A stretch of DNA of 64,000 nucleotides from Gari tellinella. Taxonomy: Eukaryota > Mollusca > Bivalvia > Cardiida > Psammobiidae. A program made the translations under genes and the position numbers. The notes beneath the pieces are model-generated. The model saw nothing but the letters and a program-made list of their open reading frames with translations, did no database searches and was not told the origin of the DNA. The DNA is taken from assembly GCA_922989275.2 (NCBI GenBank), contig OV277862.1, forward strand, positions 21,681,543 to 21,745,542. The letters run 5' to 3'. This document shows, in pieces, positions 23,201 through 38,200 of the stretch; the first letter of the stretch is position 1, and each line of letters opens with the position of its first letter.

Positions 23201-26200
23201 GTTGATCTCCACGTAAAGATGACCTTTTTCTCATCACTTTGTACCATACTACAGTTTGGTTGAACAAGCGAGTTAAGAGATTACGAGACTTTGGCTGGTA
23301 CAGCAGACCCTTTCGTTGTGTCTGAGGTTTCACAAGAACACGCAACATGCACACACAAAGTTTCAGCATGCTGCTTCTGCTTGCTCCGAAGGAGGCACAT
23401 AAGTATCATTGTGCAGAGAAGAGTTAAAAACTCTGAATTTTGACAAACACTAAGCGGTGTCATGAGTTTTGATATGGAGAACGTGTGTTGTCAACTGGTT
23501 GTGTTCTCTTAAGTCAGATCTTTCAGAGAGGCTAACTTTATTTTGTTTTGTCAAACATCTGCTTTACTTACCTGTTTGCAAAAATAAATTGTCAACTATG
23601 TTAAATGACTTCTATTGAGCCTCGGAGAATGATTTCCTTGGAGCAAACCCCCATTCACAGGCGCTCGATGAGTTACAGCTGAGAAAATGTGCGGTTCTGA
23701 GGCATAGCAATCGACCAAGCTCACTAGCAAGCCAATGTAATTGTCAAATGTAATAGTCATTTAGGTCGAGTTACCGAGGACACATCAGAGACGAATGAAG
23801 TCATCTGAACAAGAAGTTTGCCATTTAGTTGAAGATCGAATAAGCCAAGATACATATATTTTGATGTAACGATCTTCCAAATAGGATTATTCACTAAACA
23901 ACTCGTTCAAACACAGCGTAAAGTATCTTTGAATGGCGGCCATCTTGGAAAAGGCGGCTGTTTTGTTTTTCAATTGGATTTCGTGCCTTTTCGAAAAATC
24001 ATGATTTGTATATATGTGCTACATCTAATGCTTGTATCACAAAATTAATTATTGTTTTAGTCATCTGCGGCACTAACCATTAAAACATTCATAAGACAGT
24101 AATTTTTCATTTAATTCTTATTATATTATCATAATTTTTAATAATTTTGATTTTCTTAATTCAAAAATGGTTTTCAAATCCTCAAAAACATATATTTTAA
24201 TGTACATATCTTCAAAGTAGGATCATTCAATCAAAATCTAGTGAAAACACAGTATAAAGGCACTTTGAATGGCGGCCATCTTGAAAAATGGCGGCCATTT
24301 TGTATTTTCACATGGATCTCGTGCTTTTCCGAGAATGCATGTCATGAAGCATATAAGTGCTAAAGTTGATGCTTGTATCACCAAATGAAATATTAGTTCA
24401 CTAATGTGCTACACTACCTTTTAAAAAGTCAACAACGAGACATTAATTTTAATTTAACTCAAATTAAATCAACATTATTTTTTTAGCTTCAGAACTGGTT
24501 TTGTTATACTCGAAAACATATATTTAAATGTAAAGATCTTCAAAATAGGGCTATTCAATCAAAATCTAGTTCATAAAGGGTTTGAAGTTATTTAAAAAAG
24601 CGACCATCTTGAAGAATGGTGGCCATTTTGTTTTTTTCACTTGCATCTCGTAATTTTCCACGAAAGCATGTCATGAAGCATACAAGTGCTAAAGTTGATT
24701 ATTGTATCACCAAATGAAGGAATTGTTCAGTATTGTGCTACACCACGTATTAAAAATTCAACAATGAGACAGTAATTTTTATTTAACTCATATTAAATCA
24801 ACTGTATTTTTAATAATTTTGATTTTTTAGCTTCAGAACTGGTTTTCTTATACTCGAAAACATACACTTGAATGTAAAGATCATCAAAATAGGACTATTC
24901 AATCAAAATCTAGTTCATAAAGGGTTTGAAGTCATTTCATATGGCGGCCATCTTGAAAAATGGCGGCCATTTTGTTTTTTTCAAGTGGATCTCATGATTT
25001 TCCGAGAAAGCATATCATGAAGCATATATGTGCAAAATTTGATGCTTGCATCACAAAGCAAAGTATTTGGCTGTTAAGCAGCCGGGCTATATCAATGAAA
25101 CAGAGCTTATTGATTTCATAAAATACAGGTGGAAAGTCACCTGCCTTAAAAACCTGCTAAGAAACACTATGCAGTGTTTGTTATAGAGATTTTACTGTAT
25201 TTACATACCTGCTTGGAAGAGCTGGAAGATAGCCATGACCTAGAAGCTTGGGTGACATCAAGGATAGAAGAGAGCCCTGTAAACAAAGGAAACAAATTTC
25301 AGCCAGGCAGTCTCTAACACCAAGTATTAACTATTAATAAAGACTTTCTTTCAAGCTGAGTTCAGAGAATCTTGATATCATTATCCTTTAACTCATAGAC
25401 CTATTATGCTTGTAATTTATTCCTCCACAAATAGAAAATAGCTCCACTTTATACAGTCATGAATATGCACCATAAAAATATTGGCTGTATCTTTGCAGAT
25501 GGTTGCTTGAAGCATGCCGATCCTTAAGGTGCATTCTGCTTTGCTATCAGTCTGTTTCAAGTGATATTATAAGCAGGATATGCAGTTAAGGGTCACACAA
25601 AGCTGTTTCATGTAGATGTGAGCAGCAAAGTACTAATTATCACAGACCATAAACAGACAAACACAGTGCTTCCTGTTTAACCCATTACCCTATAGATATG
25701 CCTTTTTGGGCCTTTAATATTTTACTCCATTGATGAAAATAGTTCCACGTTATACAGCAATGAATATGCACCATAAGAAATATTTCCTATATCCTAGCAA
25801 ATGGAAGCTTAAAGCAGACTGAATATAAAGCAAGATGCATTAAGGCACTTTCTGGTTTACTTTCAATCTACTTTAAGTGGTTACCTGTCTGCTTTATTTT
25901 TAGCCTGTTTTAAGCTACTATCTGCTAGGATACAAGAACTATTTCTTATTGTGCGTATTCTTTATTGTATAGAGTTTTCTTTAGAAGAGTAATAAGTTAA
26001 GGGAGTAAAAAGGTGTAGCTATGGGGCAATGGGTTTAAGGTAGCATGGGGGGTTTAATACTGCAAGCAGATTTTCCTAATTTATTTTCATGATTTATAAT
26101 TTATTCCCCCATTTTATAGCTGAATGGTTAAAGTGGTAAAAAAATATTTTATTTTTTTTACGATTTTATAAGACAAATTTAAAAAAAATTCAAACAGTGA

Positions 26201-29200
26201 TTTCAAAGCCGTCTTAATTTGTAACGCTTTTAAAGTTGCCCCAAATACACTTCATTAACATATCTCACTGGTACACAACTCCGTCACAACGGAAATTGGA
26301 ATGGTTGCAACAGCTTGTCACGAAACATTTGCGAAGTGTCCCACACAATTGAAAGACGTAAGTGACTTATTTGGGATATTTCTTTTAAAAAATAAACTCT
26401 TTCTTGGTTACATTTACAAAAGTCAAGTCAAACATGTTATACTTTACCATTCTGAAACATTTGGATCGAGTGTAATTTCCATAATCGTGAGATTTCCGTG
26501 AAAACCGTCGCAAATTGAAAATGAAAGTAGATTTTTTTGCAGTTTGCACATGTTGCAGCCATTTAATCCGTTGTAAATGTTAAATAAATGCTTCCTTTGT
26601 TTGAAAACTGCAAGATCATGAACATACTGTAATTTCCGCTTCGAATTTCTAAGTTTGTCATCATTTCAAACTGGAAAAAACTAATACCATTAAGATTACT
26701 GCAATCTAATCAAAATTGTAACGGTTTGGATAATGATCAGGTAGTTTATGTCACAGTATGTTTAAGAAAGCGTCACGGTCTAGCTAAATATATTTCAACT
26801 GCTACATTTATTATATTTTAACTACATACATTGATAGAAGGCACTGCAGAGGATTGCAGTGTGTATGATACATACGTTTACGCGCTCTGACGATAACGTG
26901 AACTTGCAGGGTCGATCGTCTTGTCTATTTTGTATGTCCCACACGACTTAGTCGGGGGCATATTGTTTCTGGTCTGTCTGTCTGTTTGTTTTTTCTGTTT
27001 GTCTGTATGACAACAATTTATCATTGGCCACAACTAAATACATTATAATATTATGTGGTATGTGTATTCAACTTGAGAAGCTCTTGAGCTCCGTACAACT
27101 TGGGTCATTTAGAGGTCAATTAGATGTAAAACAAGAGCCACATGCGGACCCAAATCGCTCACCTGGTACCCATGGTTACGGTCATGGTAATGAACCAGTA
27201 ATGGTAAAGTTTTCACTATAAGCCATCATTGGTAAATTCATCCCCACCCTCTGGGGGCCATGTTTGAGCTAGGAAGATTATTTGAAGAAAACTAGCAAAG
27301 GGTCACCCATGAATCATTATTTGTGTAAAAATATTCTTAAATCAGACCAATAGTTCAGAGAAAAAGATTTTTAAAGATTTTCTATACAGAAATATAAGGA
27401 AAACTTGCCCCACCCACTGGCGGCCATGATCTTAATAATAACAAAATGATTTTAAGAAATCTGGTAGAGAGTCATGAATGGATCATTTGTGTAAAATTAT
27501 TTTCAATTTGGACCTGTAGTTTCACAGAAGAAGATTTTTAAAGTTTTTACTAAACAGTAACATAAGGAAAATGTGCCCCACCCACTGGCGGCCATGTTTT
27601 TTTAGATATCAAAATTATTTTAAGAAATCTGGTAGAGGGTCACCCATGGATCATTTGTGTGAAATTACTTTCAAATCGGACCAGCGGTTTCAGACAAGAA
27701 GATTTTTAAAATTTTCACTATGTAGCCATATAAGGAAAATCTGCCCCACCCACTAGTGGCCATGTTTCTTAAGATAGGAAAATTATTTGAAGAAATCTGA
27801 TAGAGGGTCACCAATGGCACATTTGTGTAAAATTATTTTCAATTTGGACCAGTAGTTTCACAGAAGAAGATTTTTAAAGTTTTTACTATACAGTAACACA
27901 GGGATATTTTTATCAAAATATCCCTGAGTAACATAAGGAAAATGTGCCCCACCCACTGGCGGCCATGTTTTTTTTAGATATCAAAATTATTTTAAGAAAT
28001 CTGGTAGAGGGTCATTGTATCACCATATTAAAATTGAAATAAATTGAATAATAAAAAAAAAAGTTCTGTTTTTTTTTTAAAAAATGCCCATTTTTGACAA
28101 TAAAGGGGCATAACTCTGCTAAAAATAGCCGCCTACGTCTGAAACGCAAACTCGTCCGAGCTATTGTGGTATGGAATATTTGTAGGAAGTTTAATCAAAA
28201 TCGGTAAATAAATGAAGGTGAGAGAGCGCTAACAAGAAAAGTTCTCACAGTTGGACATTTGTTGGGTATATTTTTTGTTTAAAAGTACCCAACAGTACAC
28301 TAAAATACCCAACAAAAACAATAGGGCAATCACGGAATGAATGGAATCTATTGTTCTCCCTACCCAACAAAGGACCTTTCGTGCGCTCGGACGGATGGAC
28401 GTACGTCCGTACTGACGGACAGCGCTGGGTATACCATAATACGACCGTCGATGACGGGCGTATAAAAACAAATAACATAAATAAACAAGAGCCCCATGGG
28501 GCATATTCGCTCACCTGAGAATAATTGGAAAAATAGAGATATTGATTTATGTCCAGGACTGACCTAGATATGCAACAGACCGGAACAATTTGAACAAAAT
28601 ATGTTAAGTATATTTAAAAGTGTCACCATACAGAATATAAAAGCTCTGGCCATATTAGAGTCAGAGAAGAAGACGTTTGAAATTTTCTCTATATAACTCT
28701 ATGTAAAACAGTGACCCCCGGGGCGGGCCAATTTTGACCCTAGGGGCATAATTTGAACAAACTTAATAGAGGACCTGTAGGCGATGATATGTGCCATATA
28801 TCTAAGCTCTGACCCTTGTAGTTTTAGACAAGAAGATTTTTTAAGTTTTCATTGTAAAAAATCTATTTTTAGCTCCTGTGACCTAGTTATGCAACGGACC
28901 AGAGCCATTTGTACAATTTTGGTATAGGACATCTAGAAGTGTCACTATGCCAAATATCAAAGCTCTGGCCATATTAGTTTCAGAGAAGAAGACGTATGAA
29001 AAATTCACTATATAACTCTTTGTAAAACCGTGACCCCTGGGGCGGGGCCAATTTTGACCCCAGGGGCATAATTTGAACAAATTTGATAGAGGACCTGTAG
29101 GCAATTCTATGTGCTAAATATCTAAGCTCTGGCCCTTGTAGTTTCAGACAAGAAGATTTTTTAAGTTTTCATTGAAAAAAATTCTATTTTTAGCTCCTGT

Positions 29201-32200
29201 GACCTAGTTATGCAACGGACCAGAACCATTTGAACAATTTTGGTAAAGGACATCTAGAAGTGTCACCATGCCAAATATCAAAGCTCTGGCCACATTGGTT
29301 TCAGAGAAGAAGACGTTTGAAAATTTCCCTATATAACTCTATGTAAAACTGTGACCCCCGGGGCGGGGCCAATTTTGACCCCAGGGGCATTATTTGAACA
29401 AACTTAATAGAGGACCTGTAGATGATGTTATGTACCAAATATCTAAGCTCTGGCCCTTGCAGTTTTTGACAAGAAGATTTTTTAAGATTTCCTTATTTTT
29501 TCACTTTGGTTGCCATGGCAACCAGAGTTCTGCATTGTTTTTAATTCTTTAAACAAATTTGAAAGAGCTTGACCCAAGGAACATTTCTGTAAAGTTTGGT
29601 TGAATTCTGTCAAGCGGTATAGGAGAAGATGTCATTTGAAGCAATTGTTAACAACGACGCACGACGCACAACGCACGACGCCGGACACAGGGCCATCCCA
29701 ATAGCTCACCTTGAGCCTTTGGCTCAGGTGAGCTAATAAACAAGAGCCGCATGCGGCCGTAAATTGCTCACCTGAGTAACTATTGTGTTATACTCAATGC
29801 ATAATGAAGTTTGTTAATTTTTTTTGATCCATTTTTTTTGGATCTAGAAATATTTCACTTTTGCTGTTTTCAGGGGTTTCTAGCCTGCCCTGGAATATAT
29901 GTTTAAGTGTTGGATATCTGCTGTGGAAATCTCTCACTGCGTCATGTAGGGTTAATAATATTTTAGTATTTTAAAAGCATATGTTTCTTTAATCTGCTAT
30001 TAAGCTGCTTTCGTCTGTACATATTTAACCCTTTACCTGCTAATCCCGATTTTATTACAATCTGCAAACGGTTTAGATCCAGATAAGACGCTCAGTCAGG
30101 CAGCGCTTCATCTTGATACAAACTGTTTGACACTCGTTTTTGGTTTTCTATAATTAAAAATTGCATAAATCTTAATGTTACGAAATTTGTAAACAACAAT
30201 TTCAAAGGATATTATAGCAGGATAAGGGTTAAAACTATAGAAAATCTATGTATGTAGTACTTTAATGGAGGGCCTCATGGAGGATTAGTCATTAGACTAA
30301 ATGGGCTACCCTCGTTAAATAAAGTCATTCATTCATTCATTGCATGCATGTGGACTGTTGAATGAAGAAGTAACTCAGAATTAGGTTTTCCTGTATAAGT
30401 CTATGTAAAACTGATAAACCCCGGGGTGGGGCCATTTTTTACCCAGGGGTCATGATTTGAATAATCTTGGTAAAGGATGACCATAAGGCAAAGCTATATG
30501 CCAAATATAAAAGGTCTGGGCCTTACGGTTTCAGAGAAGAGGATTTTTAAAGGTTTTACTACACAAGCCTTTGTAAAACTAATAAGCCCCAGGGCAGGGC
30601 CATTTTTGATCCGGGGTCATGATTTGAACAATCTTGATAGAGAACCATAAAGCAAAGCTATATGCCAAATATGAAAGGTCTGGGCCTTACGGTTTCAGAG
30701 AAGAAGAGTTTTAAAGGTTTTCCTATATAAGTCTATGTAAAACTGATAAGCCTGGGGGTGGGGCCATTTTTGACCCGGGGGTCATGATTTGAACAATCTT
30801 GGTAGAGGACCATAAGGCAAAGCTAGATGCCAAATATAAAAGATCTGGGCCTTACGGCTTCAGAGAAGAAGAGTTTTAAAGGTTTTCCTATATAAGTATA
30901 TGTAAAACTGATAAGCCCCTGGGCGGGGCCATTTTTTACCTGGGGTACATGATTTGAACAATCTTGGTAGAGGACCATAAGGAAAAGCTAGATGCCAAAC
31001 ATAAAAGGTCTGGGCCTTTCGGTTGCAGAGAAGATTTTTAAAGGTTTTCCTATTTAAGTCTATGTAAAACTGATAAGCCCAGGGGCGGGGCCATTTTTTA
31101 CCCAGGGGTCATGATTTGAACAATCTTGGTAGTTGACCATAAGGAAAAGCTACATGCCAAATATAAACAAGAGCCCCATGGGGCATATTTCGCTCACCTG
31201 AGAATAACTGAAACAAGACTGCGTTCAATAAACGCTTATGCCCCCGGTGGCATCCTTGACATTATATTCTGAATCTTTTCTAAGTCCAAATTAGATCAAG
31301 GTCAAACTGAGCTTGGGTATTACTGGTGGGTTGGTAATGGTCCAAGGCAACAACTGTATAAGTATCGAAGCATTGTAGTAAGTAGTGTGTATGCTAGATG
31401 AAACGGTAAAATCTAGTTAACCAAGAAATAGCCCATTCAAAATATTCTAAGTCCAAAATAGGTCAAGGTCAAGGTCAAAATCAAGGTTGGGTGATATTGG
31501 TGGATAGGGAATGGTCCAAGGCAACAACTGTATAAGTATCCAAGCATTTGAATAAGCGGTGTTGATGCTAGACGAAACGGTAAAATCTACTTAACCTGGT
31601 TACGGACGGACGGAAGGAAGGACGGACGTGTTGACAGGGGTCTACTTGTGTGACGAAAACCGGGAAAAAATGGCTACTTCTGCTGCGATTTCGTTTTCTG
31701 TGACAGTCCCACAAGAAAATGTGTCTAAACTGCCTTAGATTTACTTGTGTGACAAATCCCTGGTGTCCGTACAATCGCAGCAGAAGTACGCAGTTGGACA
31801 CATTATACATTGGACATATATTGGGGTCCATACAGGATGGACAAGACCACAGTTTTCACTAAGTTGACTGGTATCATATTTCATTTGATCGGGGTTGTTG
31901 AGACGCATTCAGTTTTTTGATGGGTTTGATGTAAGCGCCGGAACGATATTGATCACACGTGGACCAGTCTAGGAAAACGGTGTTATAGTAAAAAATCGCC
32001 GTGCCGTTTTCAAAATTGTATGCCTTCAGAGGGTAAGTCTTTAATGTTTTTCTACAATATTTTCTTATTTTATATTGTAGAATATCTGATTTCAACCTTC
32101 AGAAATTAATAGGTTGCCATATCTTGTTATATTAAACATGCTGGACTGGTTTGTGTGACTGGGAAACTCCGAAAGACAAGCAGTTTTGGAGTCCCCGTGG

Positions 32201-35200
32201 CTGGATGAATGGGCTGCCATATTGATTTTAAAAAAGAGGAACATTTGACAATGAGTATGTTCGTAGTAGATGCACGAGTTCTTGTTTATATTTTGTCAAA
32301 TATTATACAAGAGAAGGTGAATATCGCCCCGTGAATATATGTGTTACGATAACGGGTATCTCATTGATTTTTGGAACAAAAAAAAAAGAATGTAGTTGCT
32401 GTCATTTCCTTTCTGAATGATTATTTAAGCTTTACGTGCCAATTCTATGCGTAATGAAATTCGGATATGCTCAATTTCAAGCACTTTTGTTGCCTGCAAA
32501 GGTTTTGTCAGACAGATTGGATAAATTTGGAAAGGAAGGTTCTAGAGACACGTTTCCGTATCTCTACACTCCCGATCTAGATTATCCTTTCGCACGAAAT
32601 ATCCAAAACGATTTCAGGACGTTTCGCTACCTGTAATTTCGCTACCCTAGCATATCCGAACTAACGTAAAGAAATTGAAGAGGTTTTATTGACTACTCTG
32701 GATTCACAATAACGGACAGAAATAAAAACAAATTTTGACAAAAATATTTGCACAGACTGACGCCATGCGTCCACATAAGAGATTTATATTTATTAATTCG
32801 GATCCAAACCAATGGAATCATCATACTTAAAAGTGATTTTTTATTAATCTGGATCAAAACTAACGGACAGAAATCATTCCAATTTTGACGAAATATTTGC
32901 ACCGTCTCCATACGTTCATATCGGGAATTTTTATTCCTTAATCTGAATTCAAACCAATGAAATCACCATATACTGAGTTGTTTAAGTTAATAATCTGGAT
33001 CCAACATACCAACAAAATAATTTCTATTTTGACGAACTATTTTTCTGACGCCACGCGTCCCCATCAGAGATTTTTATTTAATAATCTGGATCCAAACCAA
33101 TGCCATCTCAATATAAGATGTTTTTATTAAACGAAACAGGGGGTTATTTATTAATCTGGATCCCTACTAACGGACATACATAGAAGACAGTTTTACATAC
33201 TAACCTGGATCCAAACTAACCATGACAGATACAATTATAATTTTGACGAAATATTTGTGCTTACGCCACGCATCAACATGAGATATTTATATTTATCAAT
33301 TTGGCTCCAAACCAATGGAATCTCCATAAAAGAGAATTTTATTTATTACTCTTCTCAATGCGGAAAACGATTTATTACTGATTGGATTTTTTGCGGAAGC
33401 TGATCTGTATCGCACTGGAGGAAATAAAGATATATATAAGGTGACATTAATTTAATTGGAGTGACAAGCAATTCAGAGCATGATCAGGCCCGAGGTTATA
33501 AAAAAAACCTTAAAATGATATCAGTGCTGTAACTAGTATTTGTATACATAATTCTGCTGTAAAAAATGTCCCAATGAAGCTACTAAAAGCAAATAAAGCA
33601 TATTTTGTAAAAAACTAGAGCCTGTAAACGAAATTAAAGTTTTGAGCACATAGTTCAACAACTAGAGCCTGTAAACGAAATTAAGGTTTGAGCACAGAGT
33701 TCATTTTAAGTCTTATAACCTCGGGCCCAGACGCCGGGTTTCCTGACTACTGGTCTGTCTCTTTACTGTTGGCAATGCACATAACAGTTTCAGCATAAAT
33801 GTGTTTATTTGTAATGAATAACGTCTTCCGCATTGTACTTTTACTAAAGGCGAGTATAGTCGTCGCTAGGATTGCAACAGCTCGGCACAATTTTAAAGTG
33901 ACATTCATTATTTGAGTCAATTACAATGACTGTATTACACGTAGTTATTTTGCCATAAACGTTTACTAGTAAAAGTTTTGTCTTTGATTTTGTATGTTGT
34001 GCCGGACGTTTTTAATGATTTCTTATTCTTGTAAACGCCTTGTCTATAAAATAAACAGTCTGTAAACAAGCCGTTCTTGCAGACAGGACCGGTTTCGGTC
34101 TGTAATAGACGACCTGGATCCCAAACATTCGAGTAGTGGAGAACTTTGTCCTGCAACCTGTAGCAACGTTTACATAGAGAGGTTACCCCGCTTAATAAAT
34201 CTGGCTGCTTCCTTTACAAAGAGTTTTTTTTTAAATATATTTTTTAAAGGAATCTAGGAATTATCTCATAAAAAACACCTTCATTCTAGGAATGGTCGGC
34301 TTGTTAATTAACTACGGCCTGCTTGTTAATTAATAATAATAATAATGATAATAATAACGACTTTATCTACTGAGGATACACATTTAGGCAAGCCCAATCT
34401 TCCATGTGGGCCTGGAGATGCACTCGACATGAAGACAACACGTTTCAAAGAAGTTGTTAAAGACACCCCCCCCCAAAAATAAGTGTTCTCGATAGGCGTG
34501 AAACCAACTGTTGAAGCATTGGACTTGTGTGCGTAATACCACTAGTCTAGAGACGCCCTGACAAACTCATATTTAAGGGTTTTTCCAAACTAAATCACCA
34601 AGTATAAGAAGCGGGCCTCACATGAGACGCTTCGATGATTCTTTGCTACATGCACGAGATCGTGCAGCACAAGATTTTCCCTGGGTAGGTGTAAGCCCCA
34701 AAACTAGATCGGGAAATGTCTTTAAACACTATTTTGACGAAATAATGATTGACCTGTTGCATGCAAAAACACTTATCAGGAATCAATTATAATCGGAAGA
34801 CCTTTAATCCATCCTTCAAAAGTTCAAAACGTGCCTCAGTATTTTCACACTCTCTTGAGCCAATTAGATCTACATGCGATTATTAGCGCGTGCCGAGTAC
34901 TCAGTGGCATGTTATATTATTACGTCTGTCGAAATGAAGACTGCTATTTATGGTGTCTGCTTAAATCGATATTCTCTTTATTTTATATGCATTTCTTATC
35001 CGATTTTAAATCAGTTTGGACGCAGGTGAAATTCTGTGATGGTCTCTCGTCTGGATAGAAACTGTTCTACAAACTACGAAGATACATGTCATGCTAAAAG
35101 TGAATAAAAACCGCCTTATCAACGAAAACGACAACAGATAATACTGACACAGGAACACCATGTTTCATTTAAAAATGATTTATTTCATTCAAGTATCTTA

Positions 35201-38200
35201 TATAAATCAATGTTTCGCCTTTTTTATAAGCTATTAATGATAATTTATTATTTTAATATAGATATTTTTTAAATGGTACGCTGAGTGTGGAAATGGTACC
35301 TTCTTGTAAGCAGTTTCCACTCCTGTCGTGCCAAATCCGGGACAAGTGGAAAATACATCGGCACATTCTTTAGAATCTAGTCCTGAACAGGTGTCATTTC
35401 GTGTAATTTAATACAACAAAATATCAGGGCTGCCTTATCTGCTACGTTTACATTTCACCATCAGCTAGTTTAGAACATCAAACACATTTAGAAACTGCAT
35501 GACATTTATGCTCTCGTTCACCTAAAACTTTTAAACCACCCGCGAGGGCGTTTAGTTGGTTTAAGACATTCAGATTTGAAATATTTTTTCGACAAAATCT
35601 TTAAATGAACGTAAGTAAATACCAACTTTCATATTTTTTCAAAAAGAAAAACTCATCCCTGAAAACATATGCCCAACATCCTGTTCAGTGTCATTATTTT
35701 CTGTCTGCAGCAACTATAGAGTCTAGAATATATTGAAAACAAAATTGTAACTCAGCCGAAGCACGAATGAAGAACAATCTTCATTCGTGACAGAAGCGAT
35801 AGTTATTTAGAAATTATTTTGTAACATCTATAGATATGAAAATCAACGGCAAACTAGATCTAAACACAAAATGATAAATCGACCCAAAGTATGTTGCAGT
35901 GCTCGAACTTCGCTCTTGCGAACTCGCAAAATGCGAGTGGAATTTTGAAAAAGCGAGCTGAAAAATCGAAGTAATTGGGTTTTATTGCTTTGTGCGAAAA
36001 TGGGACGAACCACGCATCGCTAAAATCTGTCCTAAAAATGGTAGAAAGAAGCACATCTTTCTTGAACATAATATTATGGACGATAGTGAAAGCGTTTTCG
36101 AAATATAGTGTACTGTCTGCCGACTGTCTTCACCAAAGATAAAAAAAATCATCCATAAACATCGAACTCTGAAAATATAACACGGCCCTTTCGCCCCCTT
36201 GACAAAACGACCCAGTTACAAAGTTTCAGCTATAGTCCGTGTTTAAATAATCTGCGAACCTTGCTGTTTTGAATGAAAATTCACTATATGGGATGGACTG
36301 CAAATAAAGACTTATTTAGAGTTCAGAATAGTAACTGTACAGTATATACACAAAAAGAAACACACTAGTTATTATTTTTGAAACTTTATTTACATGAGTA
36401 ATCTAGCATACAGAATGAAAGTTCAACAAAGTAATGTTTATCTTATAATTTTGATCAAAATGATGTGAAACATCAATTTGTAGATAGTTGTGTTGAAAAA
36501 GCAAGTTGGAACCTGGTTTTGCAAGTAGAAAATATGGGCACTTGCAAGCCCTGTAATATCGTAATAGGTTGATACATTAATGTTAATTGACAACCATTTT
36601 ACAGTGGTGACAAAACCATTACCCTAAATGGGCCCCACAATCATATCGGGTCTCAAAGAACAAGATTTGGTCACGTGACTAAAACAAGAAATCTTAGCGT
36701 TATATGAACTGATGTGACTGAGTTAATGAGTGACACCCATAGGGACTTTTTTTTAGGGATGATTTAATTTTAGAGTAATCTTACACAGAATGAGGTAAAA
36801 AGCAATAAATAATTGTCCTTTCAAGACGTTATTTGACGTTTTTCGAAATATTCCTCAACTTCCGGGTTGAAATGTAACATGTTTTCGCGACCTGTGGAAT
36901 TCTAAATTCGGTCTTCTTAAGCCTGTTCATTGCTATATCATACTCTGTGTATGAAGGGATTGAAAGGGGGTGTGTTAGCAAATAAGTGGGTAGAGGGGTA
37001 GCACACGACAGACACATGTGGTTCCAACTTGTTATTGTACCTATACAATACAATACAGTACACTTGTCCTGAGAAAACAGTGTAGATCCAGATCAATTGG
37101 CTCCTATAGAAGCCCTCTGATCAGGGTATTCACTGTTTGTCATTTTTGCAAAATAAAACAAACCCCAACAACCTTACAAAGCCCAAAATGGGCAATACTT
37201 TATTGGAATCTGGAATTATCTACTGAAAAATTCAGGGGAGAATAGGTTAATTATAATTTTTTTCTTCCTAACTCTTCATTTTTATATACATGTACTGTTA
37301 GTCAGTGAATAATAAAGGAGAATATGAATATAATGATTATAACATGACTGTATAATTAACTCTCTTTGCGATTTGAGTTAAATGAGCAAGTTAACTTTTG
37401 GGGTGGGGGGGAGGTATCTTAAGAAAAGTGGACATGTTAATTCAGAATAAGAGCTTGCATGATGATAAAAATCTTTTATAAAAATACAATTTAGAAGATC
37501 TATCTTTTAAATGAGCAATTTGAAAACACTCTATGGTAAACTGGAAACATGCATTTATTAATATACTTCCACTACTTGTAGTTTGACAAATTACACACGA
37601 CATGTTTGATTTTTCAGAATGGATATATATTGGAGTCGTGTTCCTGGACATGGTGTACCTAAGAAAATTTATTGGCCAGTACAGGTTGTCAGCTGGGAAA
37701 ATCATGAAATTCAAGTCCTGTACAAGATAGACAAGGCTATTTAAGTATGAAAACTATGATATACATGTATATGGCTTTTTGATTCCATATCATGATTGAT
37801 ACCATAAACAACACCACATCTTGGCGGAAAATATATATATATAGCGGAGGGGTTTCAAAAACATTAAATAGGCTTTTCAAATGTTTATGTGATTAATAGA
37901 ATCTCGCATTTGTGCTCATTAATTATCATTTTTATTAAACTTGTCGACTAAAATAAATATTAATTTAGTCAACTCGTTTATTATCTCTTTGCATGAATGT
38001 GGTGATATTATTGTAGCAGTGATTACCTAAATGCAAACAGTTTGGATCCAGATCCTATTTTGAAAATAATTTTTGAAAATAATTTTTGAAAATAATTTTT
38101 GAAAATTCTGGATTTAGAACAGGAACATACAACAATTTTACCTAGCATTCTTGGACAGTGGTGTCTGTGTCTTGTGTGACTCCCAAATGATATTCTTTGA

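Larger units (their letters stand above)
20911..25089. mobile_element. 4.2-kb element with long inverted arms of tandem ATGGCGGCC units
   Basis: Termini TAGTCCGGCTGCTTAA and TTAAGCAGCCGGGCTA are inverted repeats; TAT occurs on both flanks. The left arm (about 20940-22300) has four units of 320-350 bp with CCAAGATGGCNGCC and TTTTTCAAGATGGCCGCC; the right arm (about 23930-25080) has the inverted units with GGCGGCCATCTTGAAAAATG. The centre (22300-23930) holds a TA-flanked MITE and unassigned sequence. No transposase was recognised. This is a foldback-like architecture. The right end is about 120 bp from exon 4 of the kinase gene. Confidence 0.7.
20689..25191. mobile_element. Possible Tigger-like termini enclosing much of intron 4
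   Basis: CAGTGAAACCTCTCTTA at 20689 and GAGATTTTACTG at about 25180-25191 (followed by TA) could be the two ends of one old pogo/Tigger-like element, later filled by a TTAA MITE and the 4.2-kb inverted-repeat element. The left flank is TT and not TA, so the pairing is only suggestive. Confidence 0.3.

Noticed and set aside
22846..23247. 133-codon minus-strand frame as a host gene
   Set aside because: It runs into a MITE terminus, has no recognisable domain and lies in the centre of a repeat element.
35895..36560. hAT-like pair CAGTGCTCGAA / CAGGGCTTGCA around 35.9 and 36.55 kb
   Set aside because: The two ends agree only loosely and no target duplication could be found.
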